From: Mesorhizobium sp. | GTDB taxonomy: Bacteria; Pseudomonadota; Alphaproteobacteria; Rhizobiales; Rhizobiaceae | DNA length: 64,000 nucleotides | NCBI RefSeq assembly: GCF_024710845.1 | Contig: NZ_JANJTZ010000067.1 | Span: 62,001 to 126,000, forward strand | Direction of reading: 5' to 3' | In this document: one piece after another, positions 9,496 to 17,792 of the stretch | How the letters are laid out: each line of letters starts with the position of its first letter | Position numbering within the stretch: the first letter of the stretch is position 1 | Notes under the pieces: generated by a model | Seen by the model: only the letters and a program-made list of their open reading frames with translations | Told to the model about the DNA's origin: nothing | The model's database searches: none | Made by a program: the position numbers and the translations under genes

Positions 9496-10599
9496 ATGGG
9501 CTTCAAGTGCGGCATCGTTGGGCTTCCCAACGTGGGCAAATCCACTCTTTTCAACGCGCTGACGCGCACCGCGGCCGCGCAGGCTGCGAACTATCCGTTC
9601 TGCACCATCGAGCCGAACACCGGCGAGGTGGCGGTGCCCGATCCGCGTCTGAAGAAGCTCGCCGCCGCCGGCAAGTCGAAGGAGATCATCCCGACGCGCA
9701 TCTCCTTCGTCGACATCGCCGGCCTCGTGCGCGGCGCGTCGAAGGGCGAAGGGCTGGGCAACCAGTTCCTCGCCAACATTCGCGAGGTCGATGCCATCGT
9801 CCATGTGCTGCGCTGCTTCGAGAACGACGACATCACCCATGTCGAAGGCCGCATCGATCCGGTGGCCGACGCCGAGACGGTCGAGACCGAGCTGATGCTT
9901 GCCGACCTCGACAGCCTGGAGCGGCGCATCGTCCAGTTCCGCAAGCGCGCCAGCGTCAAGGACAAGGAAGCGCTGACCGTCCTGCCGGTGATGGAACAGG
10001 CGCTGGCCCTCCTGAACGACGGCAAGCCGGTGCGCCTGCTGCTCGGCAAGCTGGCTGCCGACGAGATGCCGATCCTGCTCGGGCTGAACCTGCTGACCTC
10101 GCATCCGGTGCTCTATGTCTGCAACGTGTCGGAAGCCGACGCCGCGACCGGCAACGAGCACACGAAAGCCGTGGAGAAGATGGCCGCCGCCCAGGGCGCG
10201 CGCGTGGTGGTGATCTCGGCCGCGATCGAGGCCGAGGTAGCGCAACTGCCGGACGAGGAAGCGAAGGAATTCCTGGCCGATCTCGGGCTGGAGGAGCCGG
10301 GTTTGGACAAGCTCATCCGCGCCGGCTACGACCTGCTTCATCTCATCACCTATTTCACCGTCGGGCCGAAGGAGACGCGGGCCTGGACGATCGTGAAGGG
10401 CACGAAGGCGCCGCAGGCGGCGGGCGTCATCCACACCGATTTCGAGCGCGGCTTCATCCGCGCCCAGACGATCGCCTACGAGGATTTCATCGCGCTCGGC
10501 GGCGAAGTGGCGGCCAAGGAAGCCGGCAAGGCGCGCGACGAAGGCAAGGAATATGTCGTCCAGGACGGCGACGTGCTGCTGTTCAGGTTCAATACCTGA
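9496..10599 (+). CDS. ychF: Redox-regulated ATPase YchF (OLA1 family)
   Basis: A 367-residue P-loop NTPase of the Obg-related YchF family, which binds ATP in preference to GTP and associates with ribosomes and stress responses. Walker A GLPNVGKS (9-16), the switch region FVDIAGLVRGASKGEGLGNQ (about 69-88) and the C-terminal TGS-like domain (about 283-367, ending LFRFNT) are intact, and the length is normal. The codons for its last ~34 residues occur again in decayed form after corA (11703-11806), so this is the functional copy. Confidence 0.97.
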   Translation: MGFKCGIVGLPNVGKSTLFNALTRTAAAQAANYPFCTIEPNTGEVAVPDPRLKKLAAAGKSKEIIPTRISFVDIAGLVRGASKGEGLGNQFLANIREVDAIVHVLRCFENDDITHVEGRIDPVADAETVETELMLADLDSLERRIVQFRKRASVKDKEALTVLPVMEQALALLNDGKPVRLLLGKLAADEMPILLGLNLLTSHPVLYVCNVSEADAATGNEHTKAVEKMAAAQGARVVVISAAIEAEVAQLPDEEAKEFLADLGLEEPGLDKLIRAGYDLLHLITYFTVGPKETRAWTIVKGTKAPQAAGVIHTDFERGFIRAQTIAYEDFIALGGEVAAKEAGKARDEGKEYVVQDGDVLLFRFNT

Positions 10600-10718
10600 G
10601 GCCGAGCACTCCGCTTGACGGCGGTTGGGGCGAAGCCTAAGCGGCGGCAGCGCCACCCCAAGGCTGGCGACGCGTCGCGACCGCGCGATAATGGAACCGT
10701 ATCGAAGGGAACCCCGCG

Positions 10719-11693
10719 ATGATCAGGAGCTTCGTGGTGGACAAGGATCGGCTCCGCGCCAGCGACGGTCTTGGCGAGCACGCCGACGCGGTCGTCTGGG
10801 CTGATCTCCTGCGCCCGACCGACGCGGATGAGCAGGCGATCGAAGCCTGGCTTGGCGTTGACGTTCCGACGCGCGAGGAGATGGAGGAGATCGAGATCTC
10901 CAGCCGTCTCTATGCCGAGGACGGCGCCCTGTTCATGACCGCCACCTTGCCCGCCCACACCGATGACGACGCACCCTCGATGTCGCCGGTCACCTTCGTG
11001 CTCGCGGGGGCCCGGCTGGTGACGATCCGCTATCACGAGCCGCGCGCCTTCGAGACCTTTCCCGCGCGCGCGCAGAAGGTGGCGACCGGCTGCACCACTT
11101 CCGAAACGATTCTCTTGGGTCTGCTCGAAACGATCGTCGACCGCCTTGCCGACATACTCGAGCGCGCCGGCCGCGACGTCGACCAGATCTCGCGCGACAT
11201 CTTCCAGACCACCACGAGCAAGCCGAAAAAGCGCGACCAGAATTTCCAGAACCTGCTGAAGACGATCGGCCGCAAGGAAGACCTGGCGTCGAACATCCGC
11301 GACAGCCTGATGACGCTGCAGCGCCTGTCGGGTTTTCTCGGCAATGCGCTGACCCTGGACAAAAACGGCAAGGACGTCCGCGCCCGGGTGAAGACGCTGT
11401 CCCGCGACGTCTCCTCGCTCAGCGATCACGCCGCGTTCATGTCGCAGAAGATTACGTTCCTGCTCGACGCGACGCTCGGCATGATCAACATCGAGCAGAA
11501 CGCCATCATCAAGATATTCTCGGTGGCGGCGGTGGTGTTCCTGCCGCCGACGCTGGTCGCGTCGATCTACGGCATGAACTTCGACCTCATGCCCGAGCTG
11601 AAATGGACGATGGGCTATCCCTTCGCGTTGTTCCTGATGGTGTTGTCGGCGGCCCTGCCCTACCTCTACTTCAAGCGGCGCGGCTGGCTGTAG
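10719..11693 (+). CDS. corA: CorA family magnesium/divalent cation transporter
   Basis: 324 residues: a large cytoplasmic N-domain (about 1-255) with long helices, then two C-terminal membrane segments (about 263-283 and 296-316). The YGMNF signature at 284-288 forms the selectivity loop of pentameric CorA channels. The first ~50 residues (SFVVDKDRLRASD) resemble the rhizobial CorA/ZntB-like branch, so Mg2+ is the likely substrate but Zn2+ or Co2+ cannot be excluded. It sits between intact ychF and a ychF remnant, suggesting it was inserted or retained in a duplication. No riboswitch was recognised upstream. Confidence 0.92.
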   Translation: MIRSFVVDKDRLRASDGLGEHADAVVWADLLRPTDADEQAIEAWLGVDVPTREEMEEIEISSRLYAEDGALFMTATLPAHTDDDAPSMSPVTFVLAGARLVTIRYHEPRAFETFPARAQKVATGCTTSETILLGLLETIVDRLADILERAGRDVDQISRDIFQTTTSKPKKRDQNFQNLLKTIGRKEDLASNIRDSLMTLQRLSGFLGNALTLDKNGKDVRARVKTLSRDVSSLSDHAAFMSQKITFLLDATLGMINIEQNAIIKIFSVAAVVFLPPTLVASIYGMNFDLMPELKWTMGYPFALFLMVLSAALPYLYFKRRGWL

Positions 11694-11702
11694 ACGTCGA
11701 GG

Positions 11703-11806
11703 TCGGCGGCGAAGTGGCGGCATAGGACGCCGGCAAGGCGCGCGCTCAGGGCAAGGAATATGTCGTCCGGGATGGCAAAGTGCCGCTGTTCAGGTTCGAT
11801 ACCCGA
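11703..11806 (+). pseudogene. Decayed duplicate of the ychF 3' end
   Basis: These ~104 bases align without gaps to ychF 10496-10599 with about 14 differences by my count. Read in the ychF frame they give the same peptide pattern (GKEYV, LFRF) but with an in-frame TAG after the EVAA codons and the ychF stop changed to a sense codon. No start or upstream part is present. It is a non-coding remnant starting 9 bases after the corA stop, so corA lies between two direct copies of the ychF terminus. Confidence 0.85.
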
Positions 11807-11841
11807 ATGCTATGTAGCTCGCGGGAGTGCGGGGGTTTGTC

Positions 11842-12708
11842 ATGTCGGGTCTGATCGGAAAGGCAGGGGCCTTTCGTTGGGCGTTCGCGGCGATCGCAGC
11901 GCTGGTTGCCATGACCTTGCTGTCTGCCTGCGCCCATGATCCGGGGCAGGCGCGGACGGGCGGCAGCGGATGCTGCGCCGACGCCGAACGTCAGCCGCGC
12001 TGGCTCATTGCCGCCGCCGACCCCTTCGCGCCGATCGTCGGCGAGATCGTCGGTCCCATCACATGGCGACAGGGCTACCTCGCCGATGAAGCGATACAGG
12101 ACCGTATCGTTGCCGGCCTGCGACCCCTCGATGTCGTCGTGATCAGTTCCAAGGGCAGGCTGACCGGCCACCTCATCCCCGGCCTCTTCCAGCACGCGAC
12201 CATCTATGTCGGCTCCGAACGCGAGCTGCGGGCACTTGGAATGTGGTCGCATCCGTCGGTCGTGCCTCACCGCGAGGCGATCCGCCGCGGCGCGAGGTTC
12301 ATCGAAGCGGACAGGAAGGGCGTCCATCTGTCGCCGCCGTCGGCCATTCTCAACACCGACCGCGCGGTGACGCTGCGCCCCCGGATCGCAACACCCGGCT
12401 GGCGGCAACGGTCGATGGCAACCTTGTTCGGCGAACTCGGCACCGGTTTCGACTTCAACTTCGACGCAGCTCGCGCGGACCGGCTGTTCTGCGCGGAGCT
12501 CGTCTGCCACGCCATGCCGGAATTGAAGCTGCCCCGGGACAGGGTCTATGGCCGCGATACGATCATACCTGACCGCGTCGTCTACGAGGCAGCGCGAGGC
12601 AATCCCCGGCTGCGGTTCGTGGCCTATGTCGCAGGGGACAGGTCGGGCATCCGCACGCCGGGCCGGACCGAACTCCTCGACGACTTGCGCAAGGCATGGC
12701 CCGAATAG
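11842..12708 (+). CDS. YiiX/YebB-like cysteine hydrolase lipoprotein
   Basis: 288 residues. The signal ends in LLSAC (Cys about 30), a clear lipobox, so the protein should be anchored on the periplasmic side. The body resembles the permuted papain-like (NlpC/P60-related) YiiX group: His in LFQHATIYVG (about 115-124) and Cys in RLFCAELVCHAM (about 214-225) fit the reversed His...Cys order of that clan. Substrates could be peptidoglycan peptides or lipids. The ATG is preceded by a G-rich stretch; GTG at 11827 is an alternative start. The gene begins just after the ychF remnant and has no obvious operon partner. Confidence 0.75.
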   Translation: MSGLIGKAGAFRWAFAAIAALVAMTLLSACAHDPGQARTGGSGCCADAERQPRWLIAAADPFAPIVGEIVGPITWRQGYLADEAIQDRIVAGLRPLDVVVISSKGRLTGHLIPGLFQHATIYVGSERELRALGMWSHPSVVPHREAIRRGARFIEADRKGVHLSPPSAILNTDRAVTLRPRIATPGWRQRSMATLFGELGTGFDFNFDAARADRLFCAELVCHAMPELKLPRDRVYGRDTIIPDRVVYEAARGNPRLRFVAYVAGDRSGIRTPGRTELLDDLRKAWPE

Positions 12709-12774
12709 GCGAGCCGGATGGTCTGATGAACTCTGCCGGCCGGGCGCGCCCGGCCGGCGAGCGAAGGGCCGCCG

Positions 12775-12981
12775 TCAGGCGCGCTTCACCGGACAGGTCG
12801 ACATGCCGAGAACCGAATAGATCGGACACCAGCCGATCAGCCCGGTGGCCAGGGGGACGACGCCGATCAGTGTCCAATACCGCCACGATGCGTCGGGATA
12901 GAGGAAGAACAAGGCGAGCAGCACCAGCCCGGCGACGACACGGATAGCGCGGTCGGCCGACCCTTCGTTGATCTTGAACAT
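12775..12981 (-). CDS. DUF2892 (YgaP-like) small membrane protein
   Basis: 68 residues with two hydrophobic segments (about 14-32 and 37-56) and the family ending GWCPIYSVLGMSTC, matching the membrane part of YgaP-type rhodanese proteins but without a rhodanese domain. AAGAGG lies about 7 bases before the chosen ATG; upstream in-frame codons are not supported. It lies downstream of, and in the same direction as, the Crp/Fnr gene, with two palindromes between them that could be an operator. The conserved Cys pair suggests redox or sulfur-related membrane function, but none is established. Confidence 0.85.
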   Translation of the reverse strand: MFKINEGSADRAIRVVAGLVLLALFFLYPDASWRYWTLIGVVPLATGLIGWCPIYSVLGMSTCPVKRA

Positions 12982-13051
12982 GACGAAACCTCTTCGGTTG
13001 ATGCCCGCACGTTTTTCGTACTGGCGCGAATGACTTATGCGCCTTTGTGTT

Positions 13052-13075
13052 CGACATGTCGGTGACATAGTCACC
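13052..13075. promoter_or_regulatory. Twin palindromes between Crp/Fnr gene and DUF2892
   Basis: CGACATGTCG (13052-13061, perfect) is directly joined to GGTGACATAGTCACC (13061-13075, 6-bp arms with a 3-base spacer). The second contains GTGA and TCAC, halves of a CRP-type site, but 5 bases apart instead of 6. They lie about 70-95 bases upstream of the DUF2892 start and overlap the 3' end of the regulator gene. A Crp/Fnr operator is an inference. Confidence 0.4.
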
Positions 13076-13721
13076 AAGACTGGCGCAGCCGGGCTAGGCC
13101 GGCTCGGTCGACCAGTCGCACCGCGCCCCGGTCGAGAGCGATCAGTCCCTTCTGTGCCAACGCCTCCAGCCGGCGGGAGACCACCTCGCGCGCCGAGCCG
13201 ATCGCGGACGCGAGATCCTGGTGGGTCGCCGTCACGAGGCCTTCCGCGTCGGCACGCTCGACCAGCAGTCCCGCCAGCCGCTGCTCGACCGTCACGAAGG
13301 CCACGAGTTCAAGCACACGCAACACGTCGTTCAGCCGTAAGCCGAGAGCCTGGAAGACGAAGCGGCGAAAGCCCGAGGATTTCTCCATGAGGCGCTGGAA
13401 AGCACCGCTCGGCACGATGAAGCCGACCACATCGGATTCTGCCACGGCCTCGCCTGCATAGGACTGTCCACCGAGCAGGCCGAGCGTGGTCTGTACGCAG
13501 GTTTGGCCCGGCGCCACGGAATAGAGCAGGATCTCGCGTCCGCCCCGGCCGACGAGGTAGACTCCGACGCTTCCCTCGGCCACCAGAAGGAACCCGAGCG
13601 GCCCTTCGCCCGGGCGGAAGATCACGGTTCCCTTGTCAAAGCGCGTCGGTTTCAACCGCCGCAGCTCGGCAAGAGCCTCTGGTTCGAGCTCGGCCGGCAC
13701 CGAATTCAGCAGCAGATCCAT
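13071..13721 (-). CDS. Crp/Fnr family transcriptional regulator
   Basis: 216 residues: cyclic-nucleotide-binding-like beta-roll (about 15-115, GEGPLGFLLVAEGSVGVYL), dimer helix (about 120-150) and a helix-turn-helix in THQDLASAIGSAREVVSRRLEALAQKG (about 168-194, quoted here only as its core SAREVVSRRLEAL). No N-terminal Cys cluster for an Fnr-type iron-sulfur centre is seen. I start at ATG 13721, which has GGAG upstream; ATG 13754 and far upstream codons lack support. The adjacent DUF2892 gene and the palindromes at 13052-13075 are its most likely targets. The effector is unknown. Confidence 0.85.
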   Translation of the reverse strand: MDLLLNSVPAELEPEALAELRRLKPTRFDKGTVIFRPGEGPLGFLLVAEGSVGVYLVGRGGREILLYSVAPGQTCVQTTLGLLGGQSYAGEAVAESDVVGFIVPSGAFQRLMEKSSGFRRFVFQALGLRLNDVLRVLELVAFVTVEQRLAGLLVERADAEGLVTATHQDLASAIGSAREVVSRRLEALAQKGLIALDRGAVRLVDRAGLARLRQSW

Positions 13722-13875
13722 CTCGAAAACCACTCCAGGCGCGCCCCGGGACATTGTGCCAGCGTTGCGGCCAAAGGGAAGCTGCATCGCGCGACACAGC
13801 CGATTGCGGCCCCGCAGCGTCTGGCTCAGGCGGAAGATGCGCCTTGCGCGCCACACACCTCGTCGGCAATGTAGT

Positions 13876-13891
13876 CGTTCAAGATTGAACG
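13876..13891. promoter_or_regulatory. Inverted repeat CGTTCAA-GA-TTGAACG before the MaoC genes
   Basis: Perfect 7-bp arms with a 2-base spacer, ending 11 bases before the ATG of the first MaoC gene and lying in the divergent region with the Crp/Fnr gene. Its position over the translation start region would suit a repressor. The regulator is unknown. Confidence 0.4.
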
Positions 13892-13902
13892 GGATTCGAA
13901 TC

Positions 13903-14367
13903 ATGGCCGGACCCAGATGGGCCTATGAAGACCTCGAGGTCGGCAGCACGATCGAACTTGGCGAAAAGAACGTCTCGGCGGCCGAGATCATCGAATTCGC
14001 CGCCGAGTTCGATCCCCAGCCGATGCATCTCGACGAGGAGGCCGGCAAGGCGTCGATTCTTGGCGGGCTGTCCGCGTCCGGCTGGCACTCCTGCGCCATG
14101 TTCATGCGCATGATGTGCGACGGCTTCATCCTCGACTCGACCTCGCAGGGCTCGCCCGGCCTCGAATATGTCCGCTGGAAGAAGCCTGTTCTGGCCGGCG
14201 ACACGCTGTCGGGCCATTGCACCGTTCTGGCGAAGCGCGTGTCGAAGACCAAGCCGGGCCTCGGCTTCGTCACGGTCAGGAGCACGATGACGAACCAGCG
14301 CGGCGAGACGGTGCTGGAGCTGGAGAACACCGGCATGTTCCTGACCCGGGAGGCGGCGAGCGCATGA
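13903..14367 (+). CDS. MaoC-like hydratase, first of a pair
   Basis: 154 residues with a single hot-dog fold of the MaoC/(R)-specific enoyl-CoA hydratase type. The hydratase motif with catalytic Asp and His is visible in FAAEFDPQPMHLD (about 32-44), followed by the ASGWHS loop (about 60-65). Such enzymes hydrate trans-2-enoyl-CoA in fatty-acid or polyhydroxyalkanoate metabolism, but many uncharacterised rhizobial members have unknown substrates. The stop overlaps the second MaoC gene (ATGA), and the two proteins are similar enough to form a heterodimer. The start ATG was chosen over an upstream in-frame extension that lacks family similarity. Confidence 0.88.
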   Translation: MAGPRWAYEDLEVGSTIELGEKNVSAAEIIEFAAEFDPQPMHLDEEAGKASILGGLSASGWHSCAMFMRMMCDGFILDSTSQGSPGLEYVRWKKPVLAGDTLSGHCTVLAKRVSKTKPGLGFVTVRSTMTNQRGETVLELENTGMFLTREAASA

Positions 14368-14837
14368 CACTCGACGAATATTTCGGCATCGGCGAGACGA
14401 CCGTCCTCGGAACCCATCTGTTCGAGCCGCAGGCCATCAAGGATTTCGCGAAGAAATTCGACCCTCAGCCCTTCCATCTCGACGAGAAGGCCGCAGAGAA
14501 GAGCGTCTTCGGCCGGCTTTGTGCGTCCGGATGGCACACCGCCGCCGTGTGGATGAAGAAGAACCTCGAAAAGCGGATGGATTCGGAGCCGCGGCGCTGG
14601 AGCGGTCCCGGGCCGAGGCCGGTGTTTGGCCCCTCCCCCGGCTTCCGCAATCTGCGCTGGCTGAAGCCCGTCTTCGCCGGCGAGACGATCACCTTCACCC
14701 GCACCGGCCTCGACCATCGTCCTGTCGCCTCCCGCCCCGGCTGGCGCCTACTGACGATCCGGGCCGAGGCATTCGACACGACCGGCGACAAGGTGATCGA
14801 GTTCGACACGTCGGTGCTGGTGCAGGTGGAGTTCTGA
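14364..14837 (+). CDS. MaoC-like hydratase, second of a pair
   Basis: 157 residues, paralogous to the preceding gene: FAKKFDPQPFHLDEKAAEKS (about 27-46) holds the Asp/His catalytic motif and ASGWHTAAVW follows. A longer insert rich in Pro and Gly (PGPRPVFGPSPGF, about 76-88) lies before the central strand, unlike its partner. Translational coupling by ATGA overlap argues for a fixed stoichiometry with the first protein. Substrate unknown; a short- or medium-chain acyl-CoA is the family expectation. Confidence 0.88.
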   Translation: MTLDEYFGIGETTVLGTHLFEPQAIKDFAKKFDPQPFHLDEKAAEKSVFGRLCASGWHTAAVWMKKNLEKRMDSEPRRWSGPGPRPVFGPSPGFRNLRWLKPVFAGETITFTRTGLDHRPVASRPGWRLLTIRAEAFDTTGDKVIEFDTSVLVQVEF

Positions 14838-14944
14838 CGAGGGCGAGGCTGAGGCGCGCAAGGTCGTCGACCGCGCGGCATGTTTTGCGGAAGCAGGTGA
14901 AACGTTTCGGATGATAGCCCTCCCATGCAAGGGAGGGACGCTTG

Positions 14945-15403
14945 CTAGGACGTGTCGAGAATCTCCACCAGTCGGAAGGCACCTTCCCGAAGTCTCCGCA
15001 TCACTGTGTCGAGCCGGCGGAGCGGGTTGCCCTCGTGGCTCGCCGCGACGGATGCCTGGCCCTGCTGCCACACTGAAGCTTGGCGGAGGTAGGCGGCCAT
15101 GCCGCTGATGACCATTGCCAGCGCGCGCAGCGAGGCGGCGATGTCGAGGGCGTCGGCGGGGTCGGTGCCGTAGCGTACATTGGGCAGGGCAGGCGACCAG
15201 AGGCGGCCGGCTCTGTTCCATGTCGAACCTGCGACGTAGTCTCGCGCGATCAGGTCGGCCTGCCGGGCGGCCCATAGCACGCTCCAGCGAACCCAGGGCG
15301 TATCGCCGACAGCCTGTTCGGCGAGAGCGGCAAGCGCAAGCAGCGTCGAAACGATGCTGACCAGCACCTCCTGTCGCCTCCCTGTCTTCGCCTTCCAACT
15401 CAC
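14945..15403 (-). CDS. Hypothetical protein, helical
   Basis: 152 residues of unknown family. GTG start at 15403 is supported by AAAAGGAG 6 bases upstream. The protein is predominantly helical and Ala/Leu/Arg-rich, with a moderately hydrophobic N-terminal stretch (LVSIVSTLLALAALAEQAV, about 14-32) that is not a convincing signal peptide. Tryptophans are frequent (WVRWSVLWAA, about 37-46). No catalytic motif is visible. It lies between the MaoC pair (convergent) and the repeat-bearing gap, with no operon partner. Confidence 0.6.
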   Translation of the reverse strand: MSWKAKTGRRQEVLVSIVSTLLALAALAEQAVGDTPWVRWSVLWAARQADLIARDYVAGSTWNRAGRLWSPALPNVRYGTDPADALDIAASLRALAMVISGMAAYLRQASVWQQGQASVAASHEGNPLRRLDTVMRRLREGAFRLVEILDTS

Positions 15404-15821
15404 CGCTGGCTCCTTTTCGTCGCACCGACGCTATGGTCCATCGGGTTGAAAGGGGGGTGGATCGGTGAATTTTAAATGTCGAACGGAAAGAAGGGGTTGG
15501 CGGAGGGAGGGGCGGAATTGATCCACGGTTGGAGGGCGTGTGGCGCGCCGCGCCCACCTGCGCGCCGTCATCCCGGCGGCCGGAGGCCAGCCGGGACCCA
15601 TTGACCGCCGGAAGAAAGGCACTGCCGGACATGCGGCGGATGCGAGCAGGTACGGCGTGCAACCGGAGAGAAGAATGGATACCGGATGGCCTTCGGCCTC
15701 CGGCATGACGAAGGAGAGGGGTGAGACCGACTCGCGGCCTCGGTGTCGCGCGGCAAGGAGAAGCGGGTAGCGGAGCGTTCCATCGGTAACGCGGCTGCCT
15801 TCAGCGTGCCCCACCCTCGCC
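15404..15821. repeat. 418-base gap containing an inverted intergenic repeat (15567-15710)
   Basis: No gene is supported here. The left arm 15567-15602 (GTCATCCCGGCGGCCGGAGG start) and the right arm 15675-15710 are inverted copies agreeing at about 30 of 36 positions. Each arm is itself near-palindromic (CCCGGC...GCCGGG). The GTCATCCCGG / CCGG...ATGAC pattern is typical of palindromic intergenic repeats dispersed in rhizobial genomes. The ~72 bases between the arms show no recognised feature. The part before 15540 would carry the promoter of the hypothetical gene at 14945. Confidence 0.6.
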
Positions 15822-16367
15822 TTAATGCCCCTCGAAAGCGATCAGCGTGCGCACGTTGACGCCCAGCGCTTCGAGCTTCTTCCGGCCGCCGAGGTCGGGC
15901 AGGTCGATGACGAAGCAGGCGGCGACGATCTCGGCGCCCATCTGGCGCAGGAGCTTCACCGCGCCTTCCGCCGTGCCGCCGGTGGCGATCAGGTCGTCGA
16001 CCAGGATCACCTTTTCTCCGGGCTGCACGGCGTCGGTGTGCATCTCCATCTCGTCGACGCCGTATTCGAGCGAATAGGCAACCCGCACGGTGGTGTGCGG
16101 CAGCTTGCCCTTCTTGCGGATCGGCACGAAGCCGGCCGACAGCTGGTGCGCCATGGCGCCGCCGAGGATGAAGCCGCGCGCCTCGATGCCGGCGATCTTG
16201 GAGACACCGGTGCCGGAATAGGGATGCACCAGCTCGTCGACCGCGCGGCGAAAGGCGCGCGCATTGCCGAGCAGCGTGGTGATGTCGCGGAAAAGGATGC
16301 CGGGCTTCGGATAGTCCGGGATCGTGCGGATCGCGGACAGAAGCGTCTGTTCGAGCGTGGAGTTCAT
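15822..16367 (-). CDS. apt: Adenine phosphoribosyltransferase
   Basis: Salvages adenine to AMP using PRPP, the product of Prs at 2064. 181 residues, the family's normal length. The PRPP loop [14 protein letters not shown] (about 121-134) and the [15 protein letters not shown] block (about 59-73) are intact. The start ATG at 16367 yields the typical [22 protein letters not shown] opening (only part is family-conserved: [15 protein letters not shown]). A longer frame to 16604 is unsupported. Downstream of petABC, a neighbour order I recall from other rhizobia. Confidence 0.96.
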   Translation of the reverse strand: MNSTLEQTLLSAIRTIPDYPKPGILFRDITTLLGNARAFRRAVDELVHPYSGTGVSKIAGIEARGFILGGAMAHQLSAGFVPIRKKGKLPHTTVRVAYSLEYGVDEMEMHTDAVQPGEKVILVDDLIATGGTAEGAVKLLRQMGAEIVAACFVIDLPDLGGRKKLEALGVNVRTLIAFEGH

Positions 16368-16410
16368 GCGCGGGCGATGGTCCGTTGAGGGCAGGATTGC
16401 ATAGTCGGTA

Positions 16411-16800
16411 TCAACCGCCACCCCGCAAGGCAAGGAATACCACGCCAAGGACGACGAAGAGGACGAAGGCCGGCAGCACGACCGCGACGGAGGCGAAGCC
16501 TCCGAGAAGGAAGAGTGCAGCGAGCCCTCCTCCCGCCAAGGCCTCGGAAACGGGATAGATCGCCGGCACGCTGTGTCCGCATCGCGCGCAGCGGCCGCGT
16601 GCAATCAGCCATCCGAGCATCGGAACGAGTTCGAGCGCCGTCAGCTGCGCCCCGCAGCCGTCGCAGCGCGACCGGCCCGACAGTGCCGCCCACGCCGACT
16701 GGCCCGCCGGCCGGGCACGCAGCCGGTGTAGGGCGAGGCCGGCGAAGCTGGCAATCGACGCGCCGAGCAGAAACAGCAGGAGCGAGATGAACACCGCCAT
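16411..16800 (-). CDS. Orphan prepilin-peptidase N-terminal domain protein (A24-N-like)
   Basis: 129 residues: an N-terminal membrane helix (about 3-25), a cytoplasmic loop with two CxxC pairs (CDGC about 46-49 and CARC about 71-74), then hydrophobic segments (about 86-125). This matches the zinc-binding/N-methyltransferase domain that precedes the A24 peptidase in PilD-type enzymes, yet the six-helix peptidase part with its two Asp residues is absent. A strong AGAGGAG lies 8 bases before the ATG, so translation is likely. It sits between petC and apt, with no pilus genes nearby. It may be a degenerate relic or a stand-alone metal-binding membrane protein. Confidence 0.7.
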   Translation of the reverse strand: MAVFISLLLFLLGASIASFAGLALHRLRARPAGQSAWAALSGRSRCDGCGAQLTALELVPMLGWLIARGRCARCGHSVPAIYPVSEALAGGGLAALFLLGGFASVAVVLPAFVLFVVLGVVFLALRGGG

Positions 16801-16901
16801 GGCCGCTTCTCCTCTGCTTCCGTCGCACGATCTTCAAACCATGCGCCACAAAAGCGAAGGGCGCCACATGGGCGCCCCGGCTTGATTTCGATCGCGAACA
16901 A

Positions 16902-17768
16902 TCAGTGCGGAACGGACGCCCAGATCTTGCGCTTGGTCATGTAGACGAGGCCGGCGAAGAGCACGAGGAAGACCATCACGTTGAAGCCGGTTTGCTTGCG
17001 CGCCTCCATGTGCGGCTCCGCGGCCCACATCAGGAAGGCCGAGACGTCGCGCGAATACTGGTCGACCGTCTGGGGCGAGCCGTCGTCGTAGGTCACGGCG
17101 TCGTCATTGATCGGCTTCGGCATGGCAAGCGACTTCGCCGCGTTGAAGTAGGGGTTGTAGTAGGTGCCTTCCGGAATCTCCATTCCCGCCGGCGGCTCCT
17201 CGTCGTAGCCGGTCAGGAGGGCGTGGATGTAGTCGGGGCCGCCCTCGGCATATTGCGTGAAAATGTCGAAGACGAAGAGCGGGAACCCGCGCTCGACCGC
17301 GCGCGCCTTGGCGATCAGCGAAAGGTCCGGCGGGGCGGCGCCGGCGTTTGCAGCAGCCGCGGCGACATCGTTGGCAAAGGGCGACGGGAAATAGTCGGAC
17401 GGGATGCCCGGCCGCATGAACATCTCGCCGTCGGCGTTCGGCCCGTCCTGCACTTCGTATTCCGCGGCGAAGGCTTTCACCTGCGCCTCGTTGTAGCCGA
17501 GGTCTTCGAGCGCCCGGAACGGCACCAGCTTCATCGAATGGCAGGCGGCGCAGACTTCCTTGTAGACCTTGAGGCCGCGCTGCAGCTGGCCCTTGTCGTA
17601 GGTGCCGAACGGACCGGCAAAGGACCAGGCCATCTCCGGCGGCTTCTTGATCGGGAAATGCGTCGGCTCGGCGACGGCGTGCGCCGTCTCCTCGGCCGCA
17701 GCTGCCAGTCCAACATGCGCTGCAAGGCCGAAGGCGGCTGCGGCAAAACCGATGAGGATCTTCTTCAT
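16902..17768 (-). CDS. petC: Cytochrome c1 of the bc1 complex
   Basis: 288 residues. Signal peptide (about 1-25, ending LAAAA), haem c motif CAACH at 73-77, the likely axial Met in SLAMPKP (about 222-228) and a C-terminal membrane anchor (about 262-281, followed by TKRKIW). It passes electrons from the Rieske protein to soluble or membrane cytochrome c on the periplasmic side. Here cytochrome b and c1 are separate genes, unlike the fused fbcH of Bradyrhizobium. Third gene of petABC, 24 bases after petB. Confidence 0.97.
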   Translation of the reverse strand: MKKILIGFAAAAFGLAAHVGLAAAAEETAHAVAEPTHFPIKKPPEMAWSFAGPFGTYDKGQLQRGLKVYKEVCAACHSMKLVPFRALEDLGYNEAQVKAFAAEYEVQDGPNADGEMFMRPGIPSDYFPSPFANDVAAAAANAGAAPPDLSLIAKARAVERGFPLFVFDIFTQYAEGGPDYIHALLTGYDEEPPAGMEIPEGTYYNPYFNAAKSLAMPKPINDDAVTYDDGSPQTVDQYSRDVSAFLMWAAEPHMEARKQTGFNVMVFLVLFAGLVYMTKRKIWASVPH

Positions 17769-17792
17769 CTCAAAATCCTTTTGACCGACAGC

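Noticed and set aside
10601-10718. Possible Mg2+ riboswitch before corA
   Set aside because: Only about 118 bases with GC-rich short stems; no M-box or ykoK-like conserved core recognised.
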